A DNA stretch of 64,000 bases, taken from Trichoplusia ni. Lineage: Eukaryota; Arthropoda; Insecta; Lepidoptera; Noctuidae. Within the stretch, counting starts at the first letter, position 1. Every line of letters begins with the position of its first letter. Shown here piece after piece: positions 52,270 to 61,470 of this stretch. The stretch is from the NCBI RefSeq assembly GCF_003590095.1, contig NC_039492.1, positions 8,308,001 through 8,372,000 of the forward strand. The letters run 5' to 3'. A program made the position numbers and the translations under genes. The notes under the pieces are model-generated. The model was not told where the DNA came from, ran no database searches, and saw only the letters and a list, made by a program, of their open reading frames with translations.

Positions 52270-53400
52270 TTGGAGTAGTGTCTGTGTCGGTGTGGTGGTA
52301 CGTGAGGCTGGTGCCGGCGCAGCCACGTGGCACGCGGCGCGCCTCGGCCACGGTGACGGTGCATGTCAGTTTTCTGGAAAAATTGTCAAATGTAGCACAC
52401 CGGCGGCGCGACGGCGGCGCGGCGGCGGCGGCTAGCAATTTGCGAAGACTGCGCATGTGTGGGGAACTGTCGGTACGCGATCAGCGCACGCGCTCGTGTG
52501 CGTTGTGAAGTGAAGGTCGAATATTTTGTCCCTACTACTCGGTCTATTGGTGTTCACGAGTCGCCGCTGTGATAATGAGTTGTCGTGGTCCCGCTCGCTC
52601 CGCAGCGGCGGCGCACCCGCGGAAAGGGACGGGCGGCGGTGTGCGCGTGCGTCGGAGCCTCCGCCGGCGCCGGCGCGGCCTGCCCTCATCAGTCTCCCCG
52701 CAGCGGGGAAGCGGTTCGCGTGTGCAACTCCGTGTCGGCTCGGGCTGCGGGCTGCGAGCGCTCTGCGTCGCACACGAATATTTTTAGATAACAGCACGAA
52801 TAATTTATTCGCAAGGTAGTGATCGCGCGCACTTTTGCGGATATCGGTATCGGCGCATGCGGGCTCGAACGCCCTGCTCGGAGCGGTGGACGGCGGCGGG
52901 TGTCGCTGCGCCCGCCGACGGAGACGTCCCGATAGGTAAGCTGCGCACTTCCTGCGCGCGCGCCGCCATGTTCGGTCGGAGCGTCACTTCCGCCGGGGCC
53001 GGAACCGGCGCCGGGCCCGAGCTGGGCCCTGCGGCGCGGAGCTGCGCGCGCGCTCCGCCGCCGCGCTCAGCTCAATGGGCGACGGCTCTCGATTCATAAA
53101 ATGTCGGTCGTTCCATTCACGCCGCAGCGCGATGCTACGCCGACCGCTCACTCGTGACCCTCGCGTCTTCGAATATTCATGTCTCCCTCGATAACATCGT
53201 AACCTCTGACTTCTTTTTGTATTATCACGTTGTTTAGTGAACGCCGCTGGTTGAGGCGGACTTCGTGCGTTGTGTTTGAAACAAGTGTCCGTTCTATCGT
53301 TACACCGAAATCAACTGTGAAATTTAGTGCATAGTGAATTATTATAGTGATTTTCCGTCTGTATCAATGGAATGTTACACCCAGTAGCGTAAGATTAGAA
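52270..53400 (+). promoter_or_regulatory. Large CpG island with candidate first exons
   Basis: This is the largest CpG-rich block in the window. Two leader-like exons can be seen. One ends GTCCCGATAG/GTAAGC (GT at 52936-52937), a strong donor. The other, about 53230-53398, has the A/T-rich, AGTG-studded composition usual in insect 5' UTRs, contains a tiny upstream ORF (ATGGAATG, six codons), and ends at a weaker donor AGTAGC/GTAAGA. Either could splice to the coding exon at 56387, where ATG 56393 would then be the start. I read this as the main promoter of that gene. Overlapping frames on both strands inside the island are not called as genes. Confidence 0.5.
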
Positions 53401-54580
53401 ATATATATTTTGGTTTTCCTATTTCTTATACTTAAACCACTGCCTATTCTAAAACTGCTCATCCGCAATATTTTTGACAATACTGAGCTTCTTAAATAAT
53501 TGAGACATCTTTATTTACTTTTATTTAATTGTTATAATTATTAATAGGGTAGGTGTTACATACTTAATTGTTCCGTAGATATTGTAATGAATAACTTCTT
53601 TTGTTTGAATTAAACAGTTAGTTTTATTAGAGAAAATAGAGTATGAAGTGATTGTGAGCCGGTTGGTGTTGTAGTGTAGGGTGTCCGGGCGTAGTCGGTG
53701 CGCGAGCTGTGTGCGGCTCTCGGCTCTCGGCAGCACGTTGCCGACAGGACGTACGTCACCAGAGCATGACGTCTAGCCGCGCATCCCGCTCGCACACTAG
53801 CCCCGTCCTGCTCTAGTTCTGCTTAACCCCCGGCTGTTCATTGCCCTCCGGCACTTGCTTGCCCTACCCTCGTTGTGCTTATTTAGATGAATTAGGTACT
53901 TCAGTCCGCATTCCGCCGCTATCTGATCGCGCCCGTAAATTGTACTTACAACTTTCACGAATGTTTCGATAATCGTTTAGTTGCTAAACTTAATATAATT
54001 CTGAATGTAATTCAGTTTTCAGAGACATTCCATTTCATTAAATTTTATAGCTATTTCCTATTATTATAAACTATGAAGTCTCGAAATAAGAAGCAAACTA
54101 ATTTGGTAAATAAATATATGTTTAAAATTTCAATTTCAATATTTCAAAATGTCAATAAAAATAATAAAATGTTCTAATGTTAAAAAATCTACAAATTCAA
54201 ATTCTTTATTTGCGAATTATGGGTTTAAATAAAGATGTTATAATAATAATAAATGGTATCACCATACTACACTCAACTCCGAATATTTTCTCTTAACAGA
54301 ACGTTATCAGTTTGTTACACATGGAACATAGAATGTAACTATTTCAAATTTGAATTTGATTGATGTATGGAGTGTTGATCTCTTATAATTCTAATTGTTT
54401 TAGAACAAGAAACATTAGTCATAAAAATTGTAATAGGCCCTAAGGTAGGAAGTCAGAACCATCTACGGTTTCGAATTTGTTTTTTAATAGCTTAGTCTCC
54501 GTTTTGCATATTAGGCAAGAATTTAAACAAATATAATTCATTAGCCAGCTTATAAAAATATGAGGTGTAACGATTATAGA
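53401..54580. other. Non-coding, probably intronic
   Basis: AT-rich with one GC patch near 53680-53830. Nothing is supported. Confidence 0.4.
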
Positions 54581-55780
54581 ATGTATGTTTGTGTCCGTCG
54601 CGTCAGAGTGTGGCACGACGCGGTGCGGCGCAGCACTGTTGCGGCGCGGTGGACGCAGCAGCGGGCGCGTATATTATAACACTGTCTTTCCCAGATCATG
54701 TGTACGTGATGAGTCAGGTGTGTGTGACGTCAGCGACACGTGTGCCCTCGTCCACGGCTGAGTCACAGCATCTCTCGTTGACGTAGCCGGTACACATGAC
54801 GCCCTACGGTCCTCTCACCTTTGCTCTCATTTGATCGCGCATTGATTACATAGTTCCGGCGCGGCGCGGGCCCGCACGCAGGCGGCATCCCGCGCGGCGC
54901 GGGCGCTCTCGCCGCCAGTGTGCGCTGCGCCTCCGCTTCCGGCGCAGCACGGCGTGGGCGACTATTTCATAAGCGTTTCCTTCGTCACGCTTCCTCCCAC
55001 CGAGGACGTAGGTACCGCGCCGTACACCTCGCTACAAATGGATATCTGCGGTCCATAAAACGCTTCATTAAACATTGACACGAATTTCAACACACGTCGC
55101 GACAGCGTGTAGGACGAGTCCAAGTGCGATATGCAAATGTCACGTTACTAAATTGGTCAGTCATTGTTGTATCCGCAGTTATAACTGCGAGCGTTCCGTC
55201 ATTCATGCTCGCAGCTATTGAACACACTCAGCGCTTCCGTCACACACAATCTCCACAGTTACATCTCTGAGCGATTGTCGATATCCGCTCGGGCACATCG
55301 CGCATCGCCGGCGAGGCCCGACGCAAGTAATATGTGTGCCAACATTCTCAGCCCCACGATAAGCCATTAAGGGTCGCTCCACAAAAAAAGATCATTATAA
55401 AGGATGTAAAGACTGCACCGGCGCCGGGCCTTCCCAGAACTGGGGCCATTCTTATTTCACGCTCCCGCCTTATTCACGGGCTTTTTTGTATGGTTTTGGT
55501 CATTTTTTTTCACGGGAGCGGTTCTCCTGAGAGAGTTTCAAGGAAATGGCTTATTGGGTTTCGTATAGAATGGGGCTTATCTCGGGGCGTCGATCGAGTG
55601 CTCGCGAGCCTGGGAACGCCGGGCAGACGTCGCGCGCACCGTTATGTGGCTAGCGCGCCGCGCGGCCGCTCCGCGTGCCAGCGCCGCGCCGCCGCTTGTG
55701 ACATCATCACTATCACCGTTTGTGACGTCCGCGCCGATTCGTTACGATCAATTTTCGTTTTAAAACTGCCTATAATAAAC
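54581..55780. promoter_or_regulatory. GC-rich islands with CRE and AP-1-type sites
   Basis: GC-rich blocks at about 54595-54665, 54855-54960 and 55590-55700. TGAGTCA occurs at about 54710 and the palindromic CRE TGACGTCA at 54725-54732. A 150-codon open frame (55334-55786) runs through but begins at a non-ATG codon right after a stop and has no family motif. I treat the block as regulatory. Confidence 0.35.
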
Positions 55781-56386
55781 AAATAAATTAAATAGGCAAT
55801 AAAAATGAAACAGTCACTTTGAAAATGTTTTTAACGGCCGAGGTATTCTAGTCAACATAAGTGCGTGTAAATAATGTCAGCGGGTTTATTAACATGCTTA
55901 GTTCTGTGTTATAACTCAAACAACAGACACAAAATCATTTTATGACGTGAACAGATGAACTGTAGTGAGTGAATCGGGCGGTGTGACCGCAGCTTTATGT
56001 GCGCGCCGTTTAGAAAAGTTATACTCGAAGAAAAAGTTGTCGCACAAAATACCACTATCAAAATGATTAGTTTTGCATGTGCCGCAGTGTATAACAGTGA
56101 TTAGTTATTATTCTTAATTAAATCCACACATTCCGTTGTCCATAAGTCAATTAAATAGCAAGGGAAGACAATTAACTAAATACGATACTTTTTCACACAA
56201 AAATCATAATGATTGTCGGAATGGCGCCAAATGGAATTTCTCACAGACTGTCTAAATTGTTGCTGGGAACACAATACTTATTTTCAATTAGAAATAAATT
56301 ACGTTGATTGTTTTTGATATTTGTGTCATTGTGTATAAGTCATTTGTGTTTATGATATTTCAAATAGTTTTTTGTTGCCATTTCAG

Positions 56387-56493
56387 TTGCGAATGGCGAA
56401 AGAGGTTGCAACAGCCGCCTGCGCAGACTACAGTCTAGTCGGACACCACTTAAAGATATTCAAGTTTGGAAGTGATGACAGCTTGAATTTGAG
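56387..56493 (+). CDS. Coding exon of an unrecognised gene
   Basis: The exon is bounded by acceptor ttgttgccatttcag (AG at 56385-56386) and donor TTTGAG/GTACGT (GT at 56494-56495). In the open frame it encodes LRMAKEVATAACADYSLVGH, then HLKIFKFGSDDSLNL, ending in phase 2 (AG). Codon usage and splice sites are convincing. An ATG inside (56393) could be the start if the leader comes from the CpG island at 52.3-53.4 kb. Alternatively, ATG 35274 joins in frame and adds M-L-R. The alternative frame, used if the 14265 and 35232 exons join in phase 1, stops after 29 codons. Later exons lie right of the window or were not found. I do not recognise the protein. Confidence 0.6.
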
Positions 56494-56499
56494 GTACGT

Positions 56500-57670
56500 T
56501 CATTATTTATTAACCAACTTTACAAAATGAGGAGGCTATGCTTATTAGGTTTTATTGTAATACAGTTTTCGGTGATAGTATTACCTATTTAGATGTTTAT
56601 ATGACCAATGATTTATTTGGGAATGGTCCATGACTAACACGTACGTTTTCATAATTCAATTTCTACATAAATATCTAAGAAAGATCTAGTAGGATGCCAT
56701 GCATATTAAAAGATGCATATGCTATATAACCGTGCTAGAGGGCTTTATCAAGAAATACAATATGTATTTTTTATAGATGATGCCCTCTTTTACAAATGCA
56801 TGTTAATCAAAATAATATCTACTACCCCTCTTTTAATGAACACAATTCACAAACTAAATTCATATTAAAAAACCTTTATTGTTTATTTGATATTGGAAAC
56901 ATTACATATTTCACTTTAATAGAAACTTTACAAAAGAATTAAGAAGGAAACAAGAGTTCATACAAACTCAATAACTCCTCTGTAACTCTGATTTGCCGCT
57001 AGCAATTGATTGTTAGATACTTAATGGACTCCTTCGTACAACGTAAGAGTCGTGTGATCGGTTAACGTATTTGCGTTATTTAGGAGTGTAAGGTGTGCGC
57101 GGGTCACGGGCCCTTATTGGGGGCAAAGGGAAGTTATAAATCTGTCGGCGCTAACAATGGCGCGATAACGTGCACCTTGCGCCCGCGCCGATACTGGCGC
57201 AGCCCCCCCCCCCTCTCACCCGGCCTCGTCCACCAAAACACTATCAACACTGCAGACAGCTATGGGAAATACCCTCATTTACGAAAGTGTTTGTGTATTA
57301 TGCCTTTTCAAAATGCGTTTGTTATGCCCTGTATCGAGTCTGTTCAATTGTGCCACAATATTGTATTGTCCTCGCAAGCCCCCTAGTGCCAATGAAATAC
57401 CATAAATCACACACTTAAAAGCCCAGACTCTGCTATGAATTCGTAACAACGGTAACTTAAATACCGAAACCAAGTGGCTCTCCAAACCAGTTACTCTGTA
57501 GGTACCTTACAACATTTCGTTGGTAGGTATAGGACCAGGCAACAATAACCGCCGAAATGAGGAGAAAAAGAGAGGTTGACGTAACGCCAACCTTATCGGT
57601 CATTGACCTTCACACCTAAACCGAGCCTCACATCTCGCTCGGTGTGCGCGTTTACATGTCGCACACTTAT
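56500..57670. other. Intronic stretch, no gene seen
   Basis: Follows the donor at 56494. It contains a C-run at 57202-57213 within a small GC patch and a 7-bp hairpin (ACCGAGC/GCTCGGT) at about 57619-57642. No exon is supported. Confidence 0.4.
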
Positions 57671-57780
57671 TCCAAAACTGTCACTATCCAAAATTTCGTA
57701 ATATCGAGATAATAACGCCATCAGTTGATCAATTTCTAACTAAAAAGAGCCGCATTGACACTTTCTTAAAAATGCCAAAA

Positions 57781-57802
57781 ACTACTGCTAGATGGCAGTA
57801 GT
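57781..57802. promoter_or_regulatory. Inverted repeat containing a CTCF-like motif
   Basis: ACTACTGC and GCAGTAGT are perfect 8-bp arms around TAGATG. The run CTGCTAGATGGCAG fits most positions of the animal CTCF core. It lies inside the tentative transposon, so an insulator role would be unexpected; it may be only a hairpin. Confidence 0.25.
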
Positions 57803-58050
57803 CTCTTTTGCCACTAAACAAAATTCCCCACCCCGCGCAGTGCTAGACTGACGCTTAACACGAAAACACGTGTCGCCCGTACCAGAATAGACCGTTGTTG
57901 AGCGACAAACCGACACTTTGGTCATTAAGTCAGTTTTTCGGTGCCATCATTGGTAAGTAGTTATTTTTTTCTTACTCCAAAGTGACATTTTTTGTTTGGT
58001 TCACATTTTGCATTACGGTGACTTTGTATTTAAGTTAGTGGTTTGATACT

Positions 58051-58063
58051 AAAGTGACACTTT
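58051..58063. repeat. 13-bp palindrome AAAGTG-A-CACTTT
   Basis: A perfect 6+1+6 palindrome. A second copy with T at the centre lies at 58202-58214 and a one-mismatch copy at 57979-57991. Half-sites (GACACTTT) occur at about 57755 and 57911. Clustered subterminal palindromes are typical transposase-binding sites. Confidence 0.6.
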
Positions 58064-58201
58064 TTGTTTAGTGTCAATTTAGCTATAAAATGGTAAATTT
58101 TAATCGAGTTGTTTTTAAAGAAGGACCGTCATTTTACGAATAATGTCATTTTTGCGTTTAATTGATTTTGCCAAAGAATAAATGAACCCTAATTAATTAC
58201 A

Positions 58202-58214
58202 AAAGTGTCACTTT
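58202..58214. repeat. 13-bp palindrome AAAGTG-T-CACTTT
   Basis: Second perfect copy of the 13-bp palindrome family, 151 bp downstream of the first, both inside the putative leader intron of the transposase gene. Confidence 0.6.
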
Positions 58215-58373
58215 TGCGATCATAGTGATAACATAAACTTACGACCTTTATGATTATAATAACCCTTTTATGATAATAATAGGTATATTTTTTTTAATAA
58301 ATCAATTTGCAAACGTAATCTTTTTTTTTTTGATAGTGATGTAGTGTTTCTATTATTTTAGGTTTTTTTTAAA

Positions 58374-60593
58374 ATGCATCGAAGAGACAAATTGTTGAAA
58401 CTCGCTCTGGATCTTCAGGCAGAAAATAGCGCAGAACCATCGACCTCGCAGAAATCTCGCAGGGTAAGCTGCTCATCTTCTCAGAGTTCATCTTCCTCGA
58501 GCAGTTCTTCGTCTTCAAGTAGCGCTGCTTCTACAATTGGCTCCTATGTTTCGGGGTCAATAAAATCTTCAGATAACATTTACCGTCCCATCGCCAATTC
58601 ACTAATACAAAGAAAAGTATTTGAATCTTTGCCAAGCACATCTAATCTACAAAAACATGTAACTAATCAAACTGAATTACCAAGACAAAGATCATTAAGC
58701 ACCGGTTCTAGGTCTTCTACCCTTTCTTCAAGAGCAGGTGATTTTTCACCTGACGATAATGATTCTGATTATAACCCTGTCCCTGATAGAATTATCGATG
58801 AAAGCTCTGACAACGAGCAAGAAAATTTAATAATATTACCACCAAAGAAAAAACGGAAGGGTATTATAAATTCTAAAAAGCTAATAGCTAAACAATTACG
58901 TAATTCAGGCAAAGAATACGTTTCTTTATCAAAATCAAAAAAAAATGTGCCCCAGAGAAGCATGGGACCGCCTTGTTCAGAACGATGTCGTTTGAAATGT
59001 TTCGATAAAATTAATGATGGTGACAGAACGATTATTTTTGGTTTATATTGGGCAATGGGTTGTGTTACTCGACAACGGGATTTTATCAGTAAGAACTTGA
59101 CTGTTATCAAACCAAAGTATAGTTACAAAAAAGAAAATAGCAATCGTAAACCAAAGCATGGTTTCCACCTAACAGTAAATGGTAAACAAATACGGGTGTG
59201 CAAAATATTCTTCAAAAACACTCTGGGGATTAATGATAGACCTATCAGAACTGTCTTAGAGAAGTTGTGTGATAGCGGAATGGTAGAATCTGACAAAAGA
59301 GGCAAACACGGAAATCAAGTAAAAGTTGTTGATGAAGTGATACAGGGTATAAAAAGTCATATTGACTCCATTCCTCGTATAGAAAGCCACTACTTAAGAA
59401 AACAGACTAGTAGAGAGTACATCGACGGAGGTAAAAGTTTATCTGATTTGTATAGAGATTATAGAAAACTCTGTGAAGAAGAAGGAAAGCCAGCTGGCGA
59501 AATACACACTTATCGTAAGATATTTCACAAAGATTACAATATCAGCTTTTTTATTCCAAAAAAAGACATGTGCGAGTTTTGTACATCTTACGAAAATATG
59601 AGTCAAATAGAAAAAGAAACTAACGAGTTGAAGTATCTAGAACATCACACAGAAAAAGAACTAAGTCGAATTGAGAAAAATGAAGACAAACAAAAGGGGC
59701 AAAAAAGTTACGTGGTTGCATGTTATGATTTACAGGCGGTTTTACCGCTTCCTATGGGTAAGACCTCAAGTTTTTACTACAAATCAAAGTTAAATGTATG
59801 TAACTTTACGATTTGTGAACTTAACAAAGACAACAGTTATTGTTATGTTTGGAGTGAAGTAGATGCTTTGAGAGGAGCCAATGAAATTGGCTCATGCGTC
59901 TTAAAGTTTATTACAGAAAAATGTCAAACAGTCGATGACCCGAATTTGGAAATTATATTTTATTCTGACAATTGTTGTGGTCAACAGAAAAATCAATTTA
60001 TGTTTAGCTTGTACATGTATGCTTTAGCTAATTTGTCAATTAAGAGCATTACCCATAAATTTTTAATATCGGGCCACACTCAAAATGAAAATGATAACGT
60101 TCATTCTGTAATAGAAAAATCTGTTAAAAAATTTCTTAAATCATCTCCAATTTTCGTTCCTGACCAGTACATTACTTTAATACAGACGGCTAGAAAACGA
60201 GGTAATTCATACAATGTCAACGCTATGTCATATTCCGATTTTTATAATTTAAAAGATTTTGTTCAGCAATGTGGCATTAAGTTTAATAAAAATACTGATG
60301 GAGATGCAGTTAGACTATCTGAAATTAAAATAATAAAATTTGTCAAAGAAGATAACGGAGCAATAAAAATATTTTATAAGACTTCATTTACAGAAGATCA
60401 TTTTTATGAGATTGAACAATGTAGACAAACACGGTCTAGGCGCACAATTAACTGTGTCGGGTTTCCTTTGAAACAACTGAATAATGCAAAACTGGAACTA
60501 ACTTCCAGAAAAAAGAATGACTTACGATCATTAATTGACAGTAATTTAATACCACGCTATTATGCTGAATCGTTTTACCGAAATATTTTGTGA
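58374..60593 (+). CDS. DDE-type transposase-like protein (DUF7869 family), intact
   Basis: A single 739-codon frame from ATG 58374 to TGA (60591-60593). Seen: a serine tract S38-S50 and an acidic region (about 125-150); a classic nuclear signal PPKKKRK (156-162); a cysteine cluster C201-x3-C205-x3-C209; then the family block KINDGDRTIIFGLYW and QRDFI (about 212-238); GKHGNQ near 310; HIDSIPRIESHYLR (329-342); and CEFC (400-403). The probable catalytic core has D452 (CYDLQ), D532 (FYSDNCCGQ) and E581 in GHTQNENDNVHSVIEK (568-582), spaced like a DDE triad. Known of the family: such proteins are widespread as multicopy elements in insects and cnidarians, usually annotated as uncharacterised. Inferred role: DNA transposition in the nucleus. 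The catalytic assignments are by eye. Domestication as a host gene cannot be excluded. The length and lack of breaks point to a young or conserved copy. Confidence 0.85.
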   Translation: MHRRDKLLKLALDLQAENSAEPSTSQKSRRVSCSSSQSSSSSSSSSSSSSAASTIGSYVSGSIKSSDNIYRPIANSLIQRKVFESLPSTSNLQKHVTNQTELPRQRSLSTGSRSSTLSSRAGDFSPDDNDSDYNPVPDRIIDESSDNEQENLIILPPKKKRKGIINSKKLIAKQLRNSGKEYVSLSKSKKNVPQRSMGPPCSERCRLKCFDKINDGDRTIIFGLYWAMGCVTRQRDFISKNLTVIKPKYSYKKENSNRKPKHGFHLTVNGKQIRVCKIFFKNTLGINDRPIRTVLEKLCDSGMVESDKRGKHGNQVKVVDEVIQGIKSHIDSIPRIESHYLRKQTSREYIDGGKSLSDLYRDYRKLCEEEGKPAGEIHTYRKIFHKDYNISFFIPKKDMCEFCTSYENMSQIEKETNELKYLEHHTEKELSRIEKNEDKQKGQKSYVVACYDLQAVLPLPMGKTSSFYYKSKLNVCNFTICELNKDNSYCYVWSEVDALRGANEIGSCVLKFITEKCQTVDDPNLEIIFYSDNCCGQQKNQFMFSLYMYALANLSIKSITHKFLISGHTQNENDNVHSVIEKSVKKFLKSSPIFVPDQYITLIQTARKRGNSYNVNAMSYSDFYNLKDFVQQCGIKFNKNTDGDAVRLSEIKIIKFVKEDNGAIKIFYKTSFTEDHFYEIEQCRQTRSRRTINCVGFPLKQLNNAKLELTSRKKNDLRSLIDSNLIPRYYAESFYRNIL

Positions 60594-60652
60594 TTATTTT
60601 TTCTTTTTTATATTAACTTACAGTAAGACATCCTGTTTTATTATGTAAAAGC

Positions 60653-60747
60653 GAGAGATGCAAGTCTGATTATGTGAATTAAGATTAGCCGAGAGAGGCA
60701 AGTGTGATTATGTGAATTAAGATTAGCCGCGAGATGCAAGCATGATA
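60653..60747. repeat. 38-bp tandem repeat, 2.5 copies, in the transposase 3' UTR
   Basis: Units at 60653-60690 and 60691-60728 differ at only two positions, followed by a half copy to about 60747. It lies between the stop codon and the poly(A) signal of the transposase gene. Confidence 0.85.
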
Positions 60748-60949
60748 AATATTTTTTGTAAGACATTTTATGTGATATAAGAGTATCAGTAGCGCGAAGC
60801 TTAAGTATTGTTTTCTTCCCCTTCTGTAATCAAAGACTGATTAAAATGTAGAACAGAAGTTACCTCATAGAGAGTTTAGACTGATTGTTTAATAACAGAT
60901 ACCTAATTATTATTTAGATGTTTCCTTTTGAGATTATTTTTGTTTCTTA

Positions 60950-60955
60950 AATAAA
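60950..60955 (+). terminator. Poly(A) signal of the transposase gene
   Basis: AATAAA 357 bases after the stop codon, in a T-rich context. Another AATAAA-like stretch occurs near 61019. The first is the more natural choice. Confidence 0.5.
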
Positions 60956-61470
60956 AGAATGTTATTAAAATTTATTTTAATTATTTAACAGACAGTTAAT
61001 AATTATTTCGTTTCTTTTTAATAAATATTTTATGTAGACGTGCATTTGTTTTATTGATCCTATGACAATAACTGTTGCATAGTCTGCAGCGTCAAATTTT
61101 TTTACGCGAAAATATTTTAGATTTCATTAAAAGTACTTTAAGTAATTAGTATAGATTAAAATTTCGTAGTTATTAAACCTTTAAAAATTGAATTCCCATT
61201 CAAAAGTCGGAGTAAAACGACATTTTGAGATAAAAAATTAAAAATGTGAAAGTAAAACTGACACTATAACACAAATAAGGTAAAAACAATATTTTTCTAT
61301 TCAAATTTTTTAGTTATTTTCCTCTTAAATATGAGATTTAATATCATGCTTTAATATCCTTGTCATCGAATAACGAAATTGTTCATCTTTTCTTTTCAGT
61401 GTACAAATTTCTTTAAAGAAAATTGTTTTTTTGCTCTCCTCACAAATGAGGATTTTTGTATAGTGTCAGT

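Larger units (their letters stand above)
57953..58361 (+). other. Probable 5' UTR intron of the transposase gene
   Basis: The donor TCATTG/GTAAGTAG (GT at 57953-57954) and acceptor tattattttag (AG at 58360-58361) fit the GT-AG rule well. They would join a leader exon ending at 57952 to the coding exon starting at 58362, just 12 bases before the ATG. The 409-nt intron also carries the GTGWCAC palindromes. Confidence 0.5.
57677..61470 (+). mobile_element. DDE-type DNA transposon (DUF7869-like), boundaries tentative
   Basis: The element is defined by the intact transposase-like gene at 58374-60593. Tentative ends are ACTGTCACTATCCAAAA (57677-57693) and its inverted partner at 61454-61470, which match at 15 of 17 positions. 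A second copy of the motif, ACTGACACTATA, lies at 61257-61268 and is a perfect 12-bp inverted repeat of 61459-61470. GTGWCAC-centred palindromes lie inside the left part. I found no clear target-site duplication, so the true ends could lie elsewhere. It sits in the probable intron following exon 56387-56493, in the same orientation. The intact frame suggests recent activity or selection. Confidence 0.55.

Noticed and set aside
52199..53099. Cluster of open frames in the large CpG island
   Set aside because: Frames on both strands overlap and are composition-driven. The block is better read as promoter and leader exons.
55334..55786. 150-codon open frame
   Set aside because: Begins at GTG immediately after a stop, no ATG early in the frame, no recognisable domain; GC-rich second half extends it by chance.
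58769..59305. Minus-strand open frames of 113 and 60 codons
   Set aside because: They are the antisense of the transposase coding sequence.
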